The notes under the pieces: model-generated
What the model was told of the DNA's origin: nothing
What the model saw: the letters and a program-made list of their open reading frames with translations, nothing else
The model's database searches: none
Source: Candidatus Scalindua arabica
Lineage (GTDB): Bacteria; Planctomycetota; Brocadiia; Brocadiales; Scalinduaceae
Length of the DNA: 41,497 nucleotides
Direction: 5' to 3'
Assembly: GCA_018263435.1 (NCBI GenBank)
Contig: JAANXD010000088.1
Span: 1-41,497 of the forward strand
Translations under genes and position numbers: made by a program
Shown: piece after piece, positions 23,428 through 32,842 of the stretch
Layout of the letters: each line of letters starts with the position of its first letter
Numbering within the stretch: the stretch's first letter is position 1

Positions 23428-25881
23428 ATGAAAGAAAAAGGACTTCTTATTTTAGAACACTTTATGAAGAATATGTTTCCGGCCATTATTGAAAACGGGA
23501 AGTCCTTTTTCTGGGCTTTCGAGATCAAATCAATAAAAAAGAAAACAATTCTTTTGTTCTTGATACTGGCCCTTATCCCATTATTAGTAATGAGGTTGGT
23601 GATATATCCTAAAGCACAGAGTGCATTACAGGAATCTTTGATACAGAATCTGCAGAGTGTTGGACACAAGCAAGCGGAACTTATAAAAGGTTGGACGGAA
23701 GAAAGAAAGGGTGATGTAAGGGTTTTTGCAGAAAATCCTTTTACGCTCCTTGCTACAAGAATAACAATGGAAGATAAGCGGTTTTGGCGCGTTTCGAGAT
23801 ACACTCACTATATAAGATACGAATATGGCTATAAGGACATTCTTATAAGTGATGCAGAAGGTATTGTTCATGTTTCTACAACAAAGGGTAGAGAAGGCAC
23901 AGATATCTCTGAACACGAATATTTTAAAAAGTCGATGAGCGGGGAAACATTCATATCACAGATAATGCCTTCAAATATCCCAATTGAAAATGAATTTGGA
24001 AAATTGGAATTAGGTCTTCCAACCATGGTAGTCTCAGCACCAATTACTGACCAGAATAGAATTATGGGTGTTGCATGTTTCAGGGTAGATGTAAGTAAGA
24101 TTAGTGAATTTTTGAGAAGCATAAAGTTGGGTACAAGTGGAGAGACGTATCTAATTGATAAGCAGGGGTATATGATAACAGAATCCAGGTTTGTTCCATA
24201 CTTAAAGAAGACCGGACTGATAAAAAGAGGGACTACTCTTGAATTGAAGCTGATCAATCCTGAGACAGGAAAATTAACCAAGTCAGTCTCGGAATGTTTG
24301 AAAGGGAACGAAGGTTATGACGGAAATGGTTACCTGGATTATCGTGGGATAAAAGTAATAGGTTTCTGGCAATGGATTGCTGCACTTGACTGGGGAATTA
24401 TTGCAGAAATTGATTACAAAGAAGGTTATCAAGAGGTTATTAAACTACATAGAAATGTAACTACCATTATGATGATAGTTACAACAGGCATAATCGTGTT
24501 TGCCTTTATTATGGGGCAGAGAATGACGGCTCCGATTCTCTATTTGACAGATGCCACAAGAAGAATGTCGTCAGGAGACCTCACCCAAAATGTAAACATT
24601 AATTCCAAAGACGAACTTGGCGAACTTGCAAATTCCTTTAACATGATGGCCAGGACCATAGAAAAGAGAAATGAGGAACTTCAATCGTCTAACATTTTTA
24701 TGGAATCGATGTTCGACGCCATAATGGACCCCATGACAGTCCTGGACAAAGAGGGAAACATTCTACAGGTTAATAAGGTTGCAATGGATACTTACGGTGA
24801 GAATATTGTCGGGGAAAAATGCTACTGTGTTTATAAGGGTAGAGAATCTATTTGTGATAATTGTCCTACAATGAAGTCAATTGAAACTTTACAGCCTGCT
24901 AACGCTGAACACTATGTAAAGAGGGATAATAAATATGTCTTCATTGCCTCTTACCCAATTCTGAATAAAGAGGGAGAGCTGGAATCCATAATAAAAATTG
25001 TCAGAGACATTACTGAACAAAAAAAGCTTGAAAAGGAACTCCAGGAATATACTGCAAACCTGGAAAAGACTGTTGAGGAAAGAACAAGAGACCTGAAGTC
25101 AACAAATGAAGAGCTAAAGCAGAGAAGTATCGAGATAGAAAAGGCAAATGAGGAATTACGCGGCCTTGACAAGATGAAAGATTCAATGATTCGAGATGTA
25201 ACTCATGAACTGAAATCACCGGTTGCACAGGTCCAAATGGCCATAGGCCTTTGGACTAGTGAAGCAAATAAAGAACAAATGGATAAAGAGAAGGGAAAGA
25301 AATTAAACAAAATAATTGATGATAACATACAAAGACTAAAGAAAACCATACAAAGCATATTGGATTTATCAGTATTGGAATCTGGTCGAGTGGCATACCA
25401 AAAGGAGAATTTAGATCTGGAAGAATTAATAAATCAAGTAACAGCAGGATTAAAATTACTAGCTGAGAAGAAAAACCTTTCATTAACAACAAGAATTCCA
25501 GACGAGTTGCCGGAAGTGTTAGGAGACAGGCAAGAGATTACAAGGCTCATCTCCAACCTGATAGATAACGCTATCAAATACTCTGAATCCGGTGAAATCG
25601 TTGTCTCTGCACTGAGAAGGCCCAGGCAAATAGAAATATCTGTTAAAGATCAGGGAATTGGTTTAAGTACACCAAAGGGAAGTTACGACAAAGTTTTTGA
25701 CAGGTTCTTCCAGGAAAGGCCAAGTAGTGACGGCTCCGGCGTAGGCCTTGCCATCTGTAAGAAAATTGTAGAAGCGCATGGCGGTAAGATTTGGGTGGAA
25801 AGCGAAGGTAAAGGAAAAGGCACAACATTTAAGTTTACATTATCTTCGGAAGGTAAAGAACAAGAAGAAAAAGTATCTTAA
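23428..25881 (+). CDS. Membrane sensor histidine kinase (Cache-like sensor, HAMP, PAS, HisKA, HATPase)
   Basis: An 817-aa kinase. Membrane helix 1 is at about residues 38-56, followed by a periplasmic sensor of dCache type (YEYGYKDILISDAEGIVH, GETYLIDKQGYMITES), helix 2 at about 346-366, HAMP, a PAS domain (about 415-535) with the cysteine-rich KCYCVYKGRESICDNCPT, a long coiled coil, HisKA with the phospho-acceptor His in RDVTHELKSPVAQV (about 593), and HATPase with N box NLIDNAIKYS and GSGVGLAICKKIVEAHGG. It follows the flavoprotein genes closely and heads a two-component cluster. The PAS cysteines could bind a metal or cluster. An inverted repeat sits inside the first codons. Confidence 0.92.
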   Translation: MKEKGLLILEHFMKNMFPAIIENGKSFFWAFEIKSIKKKTILLFLILALIPLLVMRLVIYPKAQSALQESLIQNLQSVGHKQAELIKGWTEERKGDVRVFAENPFTLLATRITMEDKRFWRVSRYTHYIRYEYGYKDILISDAEGIVHVSTTKGREGTDISEHEYFKKSMSGETFISQIMPSNIPIENEFGKLELGLPTMVVSAPITDQNRIMGVACFRVDVSKISEFLRSIKLGTSGETYLIDKQGYMITESRFVPYLKKTGLIKRGTTLELKLINPETGKLTKSVSECLKGNEGYDGNGYLDYRGIKVIGFWQWIAALDWGIIAEIDYKEGYQEVIKLHRNVTTIMMIVTTGIIVFAFIMGQRMTAPILYLTDATRRMSSGDLTQNVNINSKDELGELANSFNMMARTIEKRNEELQSSNIFMESMFDAIMDPMTVLDKEGNILQVNKVAMDTYGENIVGEKCYCVYKGRESICDNCPTMKSIETLQPANAEHYVKRDNKYVFIASYPILNKEGELESIIKIVRDITEQKKLEKELQEYTANLEKTVEERTRDLKSTNEELKQRSIEIEKANEELRGLDKMKDSMIRDVTHELKSPVAQVQMAIGLWTSEANKEQMDKEKGKKLNKIIDDNIQRLKKTIQSILDLSVLESGRVAYQKENLDLEELINQVTAGLKLLAEKKNLSLTTRIPDELPEVLGDRQEITRLISNLIDNAIKYSESGEIVVSALRRPRQIEISVKDQGIGLSTPKGSYDKVFDRFFQERPSSDGSGVGLAICKKIVEAHGGKIWVESEGKGKGTTFKFTLSSEGKEQEEKVS

Positions 25882-25978
25882 TTTTAAGTTTGTTAAAGGC
25901 GGAGTAAATCTAGACCATCAAATTATCTTGAGAAATGAATGGAACAGTGTTCTAATTGACATATTAGGGGATATGACA

Positions 25979-26131
25979 ATGAATAAAAAGATAATGATTG
26001 TAGAAGATGAAAAAACCTATCACGATTTATATAGAATAATGTTTGAAGGCAAGGATTATGATATAAATTATGCGTACGATGGTGATGAAACAAACAAGTT
26101 TAGAGTACAGAAATCCAGAAAATGCCCCTGA
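25979..26131 (+). pseudogene. Truncated response regulator receiver domain (N-terminal stub)
   Basis: Starting at ATG 25979 (AGGGG eight bases upstream), it encodes MNKKIMIVEDEKTYHDLY and continues to YAYDGDE, matching the first 37 residues of the intact regulator at 27437-27802. After the codon at 26087-26089 the similarity ends, and the frame runs on for 13 unrelated residues to a TGA at 26131. The phosphorylated Asp and everything after it are missing. The next gene's sensor-domain sequence begins at the same point in another frame, so a deletion joined two genes here. Confidence 0.85.
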
Positions 26132-27413
26132 TGAATTTGAGGCGAAAATGTTAACTCAATTCAAAACTACAAGTGGCATAGAACCCACATGGGGAGAGGA
26201 CGTTGACAAAGAAGGTAACAAAACAATTCGTTACATTCTTCCTTTATATATAAAGGAAGATTGTCTGCCATGCCATGGAAAACCTGCATACGAAGGTGAG
26301 TTAGACATCACTGGGTACGAAAAAGAAGGTTACGAAATAGGAGAATTAAGAGGAGCTATAAGTATTGCTGCACCAGCATCACATCTTGATGCAATAATTA
26401 AGACCAATTCACTAATCTTGCTTATCATAGGAGTAGTTACGACTATTTCGGTAATATTTCTAACATATCTATTAATCAGGAAATTTATAAGAATTCCACT
26501 TTCCCACACTGTTGCAGCTACAAAAGTAATTGCCAAAGGTGATTTGACAAAAAGGGTTGATATAAAGTCAGGTGATGAATTTGGAGAATTGGCAGAGTCT
26601 TTTAATACTATGGCACAATCAATAGAAGAAAAAACCAGGGAACTTGAAAAAACTACTCATAATCTTGAAATAGCCAATGAGGAGCTTCGTGGTCTGGACA
26701 AAGTGAAAGATAATATAATAAGAGATGTTTCACATGAGTTAAAATCTCCGCTTGCCCAATTAAGACTGGCCCTGGAATTATGGGGTGAGGGCATAAAAGA
26801 TGGTAAAAAAGATAAGGACAAAGAGGAACTTTTTGACGGAATCATAAAAGATAATATAAATAGACTTAACAAAACCATAGAAAGCATTCTTGAATTAACT
26901 TCTCTGGAGTTTGGCAGGGAAGATTATGATAAAGAGTCTCTTCAACTGAGAGATTTAGTTATCCAGGTAATCAAAAGTTCAACTCTGCTGGCAAGAGAGA
27001 AAGGCTTAACTATAAAGAGTGTATTACCTGAGAAACTACCAAATGTTACTGTAGACAAACAGGGAATTAATCGAGTAGTTACAAACTTAGTAGATAATGC
27101 CATTAAGTATACTGACAAAGGCGAGATACTGGTTTCACTTCAGCAAAAAAATTCCGGATTAGAATTCTTAGTAAAAGATTCTGGTATCGGTATTAATATT
27201 CCTCAAGAACATCATTATAAACTCTTTGATAGATTCTATCAGGAGAATGTGGCGACCCCTGGCACCGGTATCGGCCTTTCTATATGCAAGACTATTTTAG
27301 AAGCTCACGGTGGAAAAATATGGGTGGAAAGTGATGGCAAAGATAAGGGGACTACCTTTAGGTTTACATTACCAATAATAAATGAGAAAGAATCTTCGGT
27401 CGCAGATTCATAA
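26070..27413 (+). pseudogene. Sensor histidine kinase with Tll0287-like (DUF3365) haem domain, N-terminally truncated
   Basis: The readable frame gives 447 aa. From about residue 8 it shows the middle of a DUF3365/Tll0287-like domain (YRNPENAPDEFE, then C65-L-P-C68-H69, a c-type haem site), one membrane helix (about 112-135), HAMP, HisKA with RDVSHELKSPLAQL and HATPase with NLVDNAIKYT and GTGIGLSICKTILEAHGG. The first membrane helix and the start of the sensor are missing, so the haem domain can no longer be exported normally. The kinase core is intact and resembles the upstream kinase, so a soluble-start variant translated from the ATG at 26070 is possible but no ribosome site is seen. Confidence 0.8.
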
Positions 27414-27436
27414 ATTAATGAAAGGAGACTTAGAAA

Positions 27437-27802
27437 ATGGGCAAGACTATAATGATAGTAGAAGATGAACAGGCGTTTCATGACCTTTATACTATGATGC
27501 TGGAAGATACAGATTATGAAATAATCCGTGCGTATGATGGAGATGAAGCTTTAGCAAAATTAGAGGAAAAGAAACCGGATTTGATTATTCTCGATATACT
27601 GTTAGATCTGGTAACCGGAGATACATTTTTTCTATACATAAAAGGAATGCCCGAATATGCTGATATTCCGGTTATTGTATGCAGCAGCTTCTCAGAAAAG
27701 GCATATAAGAATCTTAAGGAAATGGATCCTAAGCTTGTATTTCTTGAGAAACCTTTTACAAAAGAACAAATGATTGAGCAAATTCAGGCTAAGATAGGGT
27801 AG
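27437..27802 (+). CDS. Single-domain response regulator
   Basis: A 121-aa receiver domain without an output domain: IMIVEDEQAFHDLY (acidic pair), PDLIILDILLDLV (phospho-accepting Asp near residue 54), VIVCSSF (conserved Ser) and FLEKPF (Lys). A GGAG ribosome site precedes the ATG. It is probably phosphorylated by one or both kinases just upstream and acts by protein contact. The stub at 25979-26131 is a relic of a near-identical gene. Confidence 0.93.
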   Translation: MGKTIMIVEDEQAFHDLYTMMLEDTDYEIIRAYDGDEALAKLEEKKPDLIILDILLDLVTGDTFFLYIKGMPEYADIPVIVCSSFSEKAYKNLKEMDPKLVFLEKPFTKEQMIEQIQAKIG

Positions 27803-27808
27803 GGGGAA

Positions 27809-27916
27809 GTGCCTAAAGTGTGAAGTAAACTAAAGTGCCTAAAGTTGGGAAAAATCAATAATTCCCACCTTTTTCCTGACTTTAGGCACTTTACACTTTA
27901 GTTCACTTTAGTCACT
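27809..27916. repeat. Dispersed inverted repeat, family A, copy 3
   Basis: GTGCCTAAAGTGTGAAGTAA and ACTAAAGTGCCTAAAGT on the left are complementary to GACTTTAGGCACTTTACAC and TTTAGTTCACTTTAGTCAC on the right, around a GGGAA..TTCCC core. It separates two converging genes and may end both transcripts. Confidence 0.8.
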
Positions 27917-27919
27917 TCT

Positions 27920-28438
27920 TCACGCCTTGTTAGAAAGTTTTATGAGATAACTGATAACTTTGAAGCAAAAACTGGATAGCTTTGCAGAATATGTGCAACC
28001 CGAATCTTCTACCGTTATTTTGTCACCAACGCGAAGTTCCCCACCTCTTATGATCCTGCAGCGGATACCACCCCTGTTATTCATTGCATCCTTTGCTCCG
28101 CGACCAATCCTCTTTTCCATATTATTGCATGGGTTACATTTATCTTCTACTCGAACAAGGACATTTCCCATACGTAAATTTTGGCCAATCAAATCATTCA
28201 GTGTAATACCGCCTACCATGATCTGCCGCCTGCTTGCACCTGCAGGTATATCATAGCCGAGTTCACGAGATACTGTGTCCATAATTTCGGATTCTACCAG
28301 AGTGATTTGTCCAATTTGATATTTTCCTGAACGGTAATCACCTTCAATCCCAAAATTTGTTCGCACCACAACCTGGTTACAAGATTCGGTAGGACCATTT
28401 TGCTTCCGTACAATATGAATAGAAATAATTTCAGCCAT
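27920..28438 (-). CDS. MOSC-domain protein
   Basis: A 172-aa stand-alone MOSC domain, the sulfur-carrying domain of molybdenum cofactor sulfurases. Visible marks are GIEGDYRSGK, QITLVESEIMD, LRMGNVLVRVEDKCNPCNNME with the conserved cysteine region, and the end GGIRCRIIRGGELRVGD. Stand-alone MOSC proteins are thought to move sulfur or bind cofactor, and some detoxify N-hydroxylated bases; the exact role here is unknown. Its only neighbours are a repeat and a divergent-function hydratase, so context adds little. Confidence 0.88.
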   Translation of the reverse strand: MAEIISIHIVRKQNGPTESCNQVVVRTNFGIEGDYRSGKYQIGQITLVESEIMDTVSRELGYDIPAGASRRQIMVGGITLNDLIGQNLRMGNVLVRVEDKCNPCNNMEKRIGRGAKDAMNNRGGIRCRIIRGGELRVGDKITVEDSGCTYSAKLSSFCFKVISYLIKLSNKA

Positions 28439-28560
28439 TTTTACTTTATTCCAGTTTCTTATTCTTTAACGATTGTTTTTATCATGAGACAAAACTATGC
28501 AAACGGAGAGTACTCGAAAACACGAATATCCTGAAAAATTATTAACTGGCTTCTTCAGGC

Positions 28561-29325
28561 CTAGGTCTTTCTCTTTTCAAGAAACTCAGAAACCCTTTCT
28601 CTCCAATCTTCAGTTTCATATATTTTATCAAAAACAGTGCTTTCTGCTTTTGGTTCCTTTTCAAAACCTTTTATACAATCATGCATAGTCATTCTCAAGG
28701 CAGATGAGGCGGCTATAAACCCTTTTTCAGCAATAGCTTCTGCTATCGCTTTCGTTTCTGGAATAAGCTTATTACCTGAAACAACATGATTTACCAGGCC
28801 GAACTCCTTGATATCTTTTGCAAGCACTTTTTCACCTGTCAGTATCATCTCAATTGCCTTTCCTCTGCCAACTAATCCTTTAAGTAACCTTATTCCTCCA
28901 AATCCGGGTAATATTCCAAAGGTAATTTCCGGAAGGCCCAATCTGGCGTTAACTGTTGCAACTCTAATATGACAAGCCATTGCCAGTTCCAACCCACCAC
29001 CAAGGCAGACATTATTAATTGCGGCTATCAAAGGCTTCTGTGAATTCAGCATCTTATTTACAAGCCTTCTACCGCGCAGGCGGAATTCCTGTGAGTCCTC
29101 GGTAGACTTAATCTCTGCAATCTCATTTATATCAACTCCAGTACAAAAAAACCTCCCCTTCCCTGTTATTATTATTACTTTCACATCCTTTCTTTCTGCC
29201 AACAGGTCAAGTGTATTGCTTAGTTCGTTAATTACTTTAGATGAAAGTTCATTTGCAGGTGGATTATCGATTTGCAGGATTGCAATATAGTTTTCTATGT
29301 CACAGGTAATATGCTTTTTCACCAT
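28561..29325 (-). CDS. Enoyl-CoA hydratase/isomerase family protein
   Basis: A 254-aa crotonase-fold enzyme. The oxyanion hole and first catalytic Glu are in LGGGLELAMACHIR, the second Glu in LGLPEITFGILPGFGG. Both glutamates of true hydratases are present, so hydration of trans-2-enoyl-CoA is likely; chain length and pathway cannot be told. It stands alone on the minus strand with no other fatty-acid gene nearby. The C-terminus FLEKRKT is typical of the family. Confidence 0.9.
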   Translation of the reverse strand: MVKKHITCDIENYIAILQIDNPPANELSSKVINELSNTLDLLAERKDVKVIIITGKGRFFCTGVDINEIAEIKSTEDSQEFRLRGRRLVNKMLNSQKPLIAAINNVCLGGGLELAMACHIRVATVNARLGLPEITFGILPGFGGIRLLKGLVGRGKAIEMILTGEKVLAKDIKEFGLVNHVVSGNKLIPETKAIAEAIAEKGFIAASSALRMTMHDCIKGFEKEPKAESTVFDKIYETEDWRERVSEFLEKRKT

Positions 29326-29391
29326 CTTTTACTTTTTTAGCAAAGTTTTTTAAGTTGCAATCTTGCTAAGTCATATGAAAATATGCGGTTA

Positions 29392-29565
29392 AATCACAAA
29401 TTCCAAGTAACAAATCACAAACAATATTCAATGATCAAAAACCGAAATTCTTTTTCTGATAGGCGTTGCTAGAGTTCAAAAATAACAAAACAAATGTTTT
29501 GGTCATTTGGTATTAGATTTTGGAATTTGTTTGTATTTTGTAATTTGTTTATTGTAATTTTTCTC
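29392..29565. repeat. Dispersed A/T-rich imperfect inverted repeat, family B, copy 3
   Basis: AAATCACAAATTCCAAGTAACAA on the left is matched by TTTTGGAATTTGTTTG and TTGTAATTTG on the right, with GGTCATTTGGTATTAG between, the same pattern as at 10207-10342. It fills most of the 309-base gap between the hydratase and dodecin genes; the rest shows only a small GCAGCTTTGCTGC hairpin near 29594. Confidence 0.7.
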
Positions 29566-29634
29566 CGAACTTGACGAGAGTAATTTTGGTTGCAGCTTTG
29601 CTGCGTCATGAACTCTATGGTTAACCGAAGTCTA

Positions 29635-29838
29635 CTAACCCTCTAAAACAAAAGTCACATCTATTGTTACTCGATACTCGGCAATTTCTCCGTCAATAAT
29701 CTTTGCCTTTTGACTTACCACTTCCAACCCTGTTAAGCCCCTGAGAGTTTTGTTCGCCCTGCCAATTGCCTCTTGAACTGCATCCTGCCAGCTTGTCGGT
29801 GATGCAGCCGTTAGCCTGGTTACCCTTGCTACTGCCAT
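29635..29838 (-). CDS. Dodecin, flavin-storage protein
   Basis: A 67-aa protein that assembles into a hollow dodecamer binding flavin pairs. It has the family start MAVARVTRLTAASPTSWQDA, then AIGRANKTLRGLTGLEV, and the strand end YRVTIDVTFVLEG. The ATG at 29838 is chosen because AGGAGGTGA lies just ahead of it; a GTG nine bases further up would fall inside that ribosome site. It may buffer flavin for the flavoproteins in this organism. Stand-alone gene. Confidence 0.93.
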   Translation of the reverse strand: MAVARVTRLTAASPTSWQDAVQEAIGRANKTLRGLTGLEVVSQKAKIIDGEIAEYRVTIDVTFVLEG

Positions 29839-30009
29839 TAGAATCACCTCCTTTCAAATGATTTAGAATAGAATTTCAAAATGGTATTATATCGTGCAAT
29901 GCATAATTTTGAAGAATTATCTTTTTTTATATTTACAGTTGATTCATAGGCAAGGATTTTCTAAAATTGTATAAAGTTAAATTTAAATAAAATACTTCAA
30001 TATATATAG

Positions 30010-30213
30010 ATGGGAAAGATCACAATTAACGAAGATAGATGTAAAGGCTGTGAACTTTGTATTGACGCATGCCCTTACGGTCTTTTAATAATGTCCACAG
30101 AGGTGAATCATTTTGGCTATCATACCGCAAAATTTATAAATGGTGATAAATGTACTGCATGCAAATTCTGCGGTATGATGTGTCCAGACTTTGCTATTGA
30201 CGTCTACAAATAA
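30010..30213 (+). CDS. Small 2x[4Fe-4S] ferredoxin (KorD/PorD-type)
   Basis: A 67-aa protein with C-x2-C-x2-C-x3-C-P twice: CKGCELCIDACP and CTACKFCGMMCP. The length and the spacer with NHFGYHTAKF are like the delta subunit of 2-oxoacid:ferredoxin oxidoreductases. The other subunits are absent, so it may serve as a free ferredoxin. It ends 5 bases before hslV and may share its transcript by position only. Confidence 0.85.
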   Translation: MGKITINEDRCKGCELCIDACPYGLLIMSTEVNHFGYHTAKFINGDKCTACKFCGMMCPDFAIDVYK

Positions 30214-30218
30214 TCTAA

Positions 30219-30749
30219 ATGTTCAAATCCACGACTATATTATCGGTAAGGCATAAAGGAGTTGTTGCCATAGGTGGTGATGGGCAGGTTACTATGAGTT
30301 CTTTTGTAGTTAAGAAAGAAGCTTGCAAGATACGCAAATTATATCATGAAAAAGTTATTGTAGGTTTTGCAGGGTCGGCTGCCGATGCCTTTGCCCTTCT
30401 GGAAAGATTTGAATCTAAACTGGAAAAATTTCAGGGCAATGTGCTCAGGAGTGCACATGAACTTGCCAAAGACTGGCGTACAGATAAAGTCTTGAGACGG
30501 TTAGAGTCACTATTAATAGCTGTAGATAAAGATTGTTCTCTCCTTGTTTCCGGTAATGGTGAGTTAATTGAACCTGATGATGGAATATTAGGTATAGGTT
30601 CCGGTGGCCAGTTTGCTACCGCCGCGGCAAGAGCCCTTGTTGCACATTCCGAACTCAGTGCAAGAGAAATAGTGGAAGAGGCATTAAAGATAACGGCTGA
30701 AATATGTGTGTATACGAATGCAAATATTCGTGTGGAGGAAATTAAGTGA
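30219..30749 (+). CDS. hslV: ATP-dependent protease peptidase subunit HslV
   Basis: Proteolytic half of the cytoplasmic HslUV machine. The 176-aa protein reads [14 protein letters not shown]; removal of the first few residues would expose the catalytic N-terminal Thr. [41 protein letters not shown] and [15 protein letters not shown] match the family throughout. Its stop overlaps the start of hslU. Confidence 0.96.
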   Translation: MFKSTTILSVRHKGVVAIGGDGQVTMSSFVVKKEACKIRKLYHEKVIVGFAGSAADAFALLERFESKLEKFQGNVLRSAHELAKDWRTDKVLRRLESLLIAVDKDCSLLVSGNGELIEPDDGILGIGSGGQFATAAARALVAHSELSAREIVEEALKITAEICVYTNANIRVEEIK

Positions 30750-32107
30750 AGGAACTGACGCCAAAGAAGATAGTTGAAGAACTGGACAAATACATAGTCG
30801 GGCAGAAGGATGCGAAAAGAGCGGTTGCGATAGCAATCAGGAACAGATGGAGAAGATTACAGCTTTCTGATGAATTGCGTGAAGAGGTGATGCCCAAAAA
30901 CATTATAATGATAGGCCCAACCGGTGTGGGGAAGACTGAGATTGCACGCAGGATTGCAAATTTAGCCAGGGCCCCTTTCTTGAAGGTGGAGGCATCTAAA
31001 TATACAGAGGTAGGCTATCATGGGCGTGACGTAGAGTCGATGATAAGAGATATCGTAGAGATAGCCGTCAATATGGTTAGAACAGAGCAGATGGAAAAAG
31101 TTGGCGAAAAGGCAGAGGCGAATACCGAGGAAAGATTGCTGGACCTGCTCCTTCCGTTACCTGAGAAAAAAGAGGAGGCAAAAGAAGATAAAGAAGAAGG
31201 CGCTGAGGACGAGACGGCTATAATTGAGAGGCACGAAACAACTCGCGAAAAATTTAGAAACAAGTTGAGACAAGGCAAACTCGAAGACCGGATGGTGGAG
31301 ATAAAAACCCAGGAAAAACCTGTTGTAATGCAGGGTGTTATTGCCGGAATAGAGGAAATAGGCGTGGATTTTCAGAATGTAATCGAGAAGATGATCCCGC
31401 CAAAGACACAGGTAAAAAAGACTCCAATAAGCGAGGCAAGGAAACTTCTCAAGCAGGAAGAAGCTGAGAAGTTGATAGATAAGGACAAGGTGCTTAAGGA
31501 TGCGTTGTATCGAGCAGAGAATACGGGAATAATATTTATAGATGAGCTGGATAAGGTCGCAAGCCGCGAATCTGGCCATGGACCCGATATATCACGTGAA
31601 GGAGTGCAAAGGGATATATTGCCAATTGTAGAGGGTTCTACGGTTGTTACCAGATACGGTATGGTCAAAACTGATAGAATTCTTTTCATAGCTGCCGGAG
31701 CATTTCATGTTTCAAAGCCTTCCGATTTAATACCTGAACTTCAAGGCAGATTCCCCATCAGGGTTGAACTGAAAGATTTAGGCAAGGAAGAGTTTATAAG
31801 GATTCTCACAGAGCCTAAAAATGCACTTATAAAACAATATACCGAACTGCTAAAGACCGAGAAAATCAAACTCCAGTTTAAGAAAGACGCAATCGATGAA
31901 ATAACCGATATGGCTGTTAAGATAAACAAAAGAAGTCAAAGTATCGGAGCAAGAAGACTACATACGGTTATGGAGAAATTGTTGGAAGATGCCTCCTTTG
32001 ACGCTCCTGACCTAAAAGATAAGGATATAGTGGTTGATGCCGAATACGTACAGGATAAGATGAAAGACATTGTAAAAGACGAAGATTTAACTAAATATAT
32101 TCTATAG
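30746..32107 (+). CDS. hslU: ATP-dependent protease ATPase subunit HslU
   Basis: Unfolds substrates and feeds them to HslV. The 453-aa AAA+ protein begins with a GTG overlapping the hslV stop. It has [20 protein letters not shown], Walker [13 protein letters not shown], the GYHGRDVES pore loop, a charged I domain rich in Lys/Glu (about residues 120-230), Walker [12 protein letters not shown], and [17 protein letters not shown] (sensor 2). The C-terminus EDLTKYIL is the HslV-docking tail. All parts are intact. Confidence 0.97.
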   Translation: MKELTPKKIVEELDKYIVGQKDAKRAVAIAIRNRWRRLQLSDELREEVMPKNIIMIGPTGVGKTEIARRIANLARAPFLKVEASKYTEVGYHGRDVESMIRDIVEIAVNMVRTEQMEKVGEKAEANTEERLLDLLLPLPEKKEEAKEDKEEGAEDETAIIERHETTREKFRNKLRQGKLEDRMVEIKTQEKPVVMQGVIAGIEEIGVDFQNVIEKMIPPKTQVKKTPISEARKLLKQEEAEKLIDKDKVLKDALYRAENTGIIFIDELDKVASRESGHGPDISREGVQRDILPIVEGSTVVTRYGMVKTDRILFIAAGAFHVSKPSDLIPELQGRFPIRVELKDLGKEEFIRILTEPKNALIKQYTELLKTEKIKLQFKKDAIDEITDMAVKINKRSQSIGARRLHTVMEKLLEDASFDAPDLKDKDIVVDAEYVQDKMKDIVKDEDLTKYIL

Positions 32108-32112
32108 TATTA

Positions 32113-32150
32113 TCAAAGTGTCTAAAGTTTGAAGTGAACTAAAGTTGTAT
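32113..32150. repeat. Family A repeat, partial copy 4
   Basis: AAAGTGTCTAAAGTTTGAAG and GTGAACTAAAGT match one arm of the copies at 6589-6720 and 27809-27916. The other arm is missing. It is followed by a TTGCCAAAGGCAA hairpin (32221-32233) and the phrase GTAGCCGCATGGCTTTAGCC, where the truncated PIG-L gene begins. Confidence 0.65.
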
Positions 32151-32249
32151 CAAAAAAAACTCGCTTCAAATAACGGGTTCTTACCCGGCGATTTTGAATC
32201 CTCTATACATTATAATTAGGTTGCCAAAGGCAACAACTTATGTAGCCGC

Positions 32250-32840
32250 ATGGCTTTAGCCTGCTCAGACGGTGTAATCATGGCAGGCGGCTATGCTGTA
32301 CAAACTATAAAAAACGGCGGAAGCGTGAATGTTATTTATATATTTGATGGTGAAGCTGGAAATGGAAGGAAAAGAAATATAGAAAGGACGAATGAATCCA
32401 TTAAGGCGTGGGAATTAGCAGGAGTTAAGAAAGAAAACATCTCTTTTCTGGACTATGATGATTTTTATGGTCTTATTGATGAAGAAGAAATAAAGTCCTG
32501 CATAGATGATGTTACAGATTTATTGAGAAAAAACAATTTTGATATAATATTTATACCGTTATATGAGGGTGGCCACTACCAGCACGACATAACCAATTAT
32601 GTTGTATCGCGTGCGTACGTAAGAAGTGGAATGAAATGTAAACTTTACGAATGTCCTGAATATAATGCCTATTATTCATTGAAACACACTCCAGGAAAAA
32701 TCCTTTCACTGATCTCCAAACTGATACCCCTCTACGAATTCAAGACATCACCCTCGTTTATAGGAAGCGGAAACAGACTGTATCTGGACATGAGTAACGA
32801 GGAACTAATCCTAAAGAGAAAAATAGGCAGAGAACATTGA
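32250..32840 (+). pseudogene. PIG-L family (LmbE-like) deacetylase, N-terminal zinc motif missing
   Basis: The 196-aa frame matches PIG-L deacetylases (sugar N-deacetylases such as in glycolipid or thiol synthesis) from GVIMAGGYAVQTIKNGG onward, with VNVIYIFDGEA, IDDVTDLLRKNNFDIIFIPL and the second zinc motif GGHYQHDITN. The first motif, normally A-H-P-D-D-E just before this point, is replaced by LACSDG, and the frame is closed by a stop a few codons upstream. The replaced stretch coincides with repeat-like sequence. Without the first motif it is probably inactive. No ribosome site is seen before the ATG. Confidence 0.75.
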
Positions 32841-32842
32841 AA

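Noticed and set aside
25778-26131. 117-codon frame spanning the end of the first kinase and the receiver stub
   Set aside because: Only its part from 25979 matches a receiver domain; the rest is the kinase gene in another frame.
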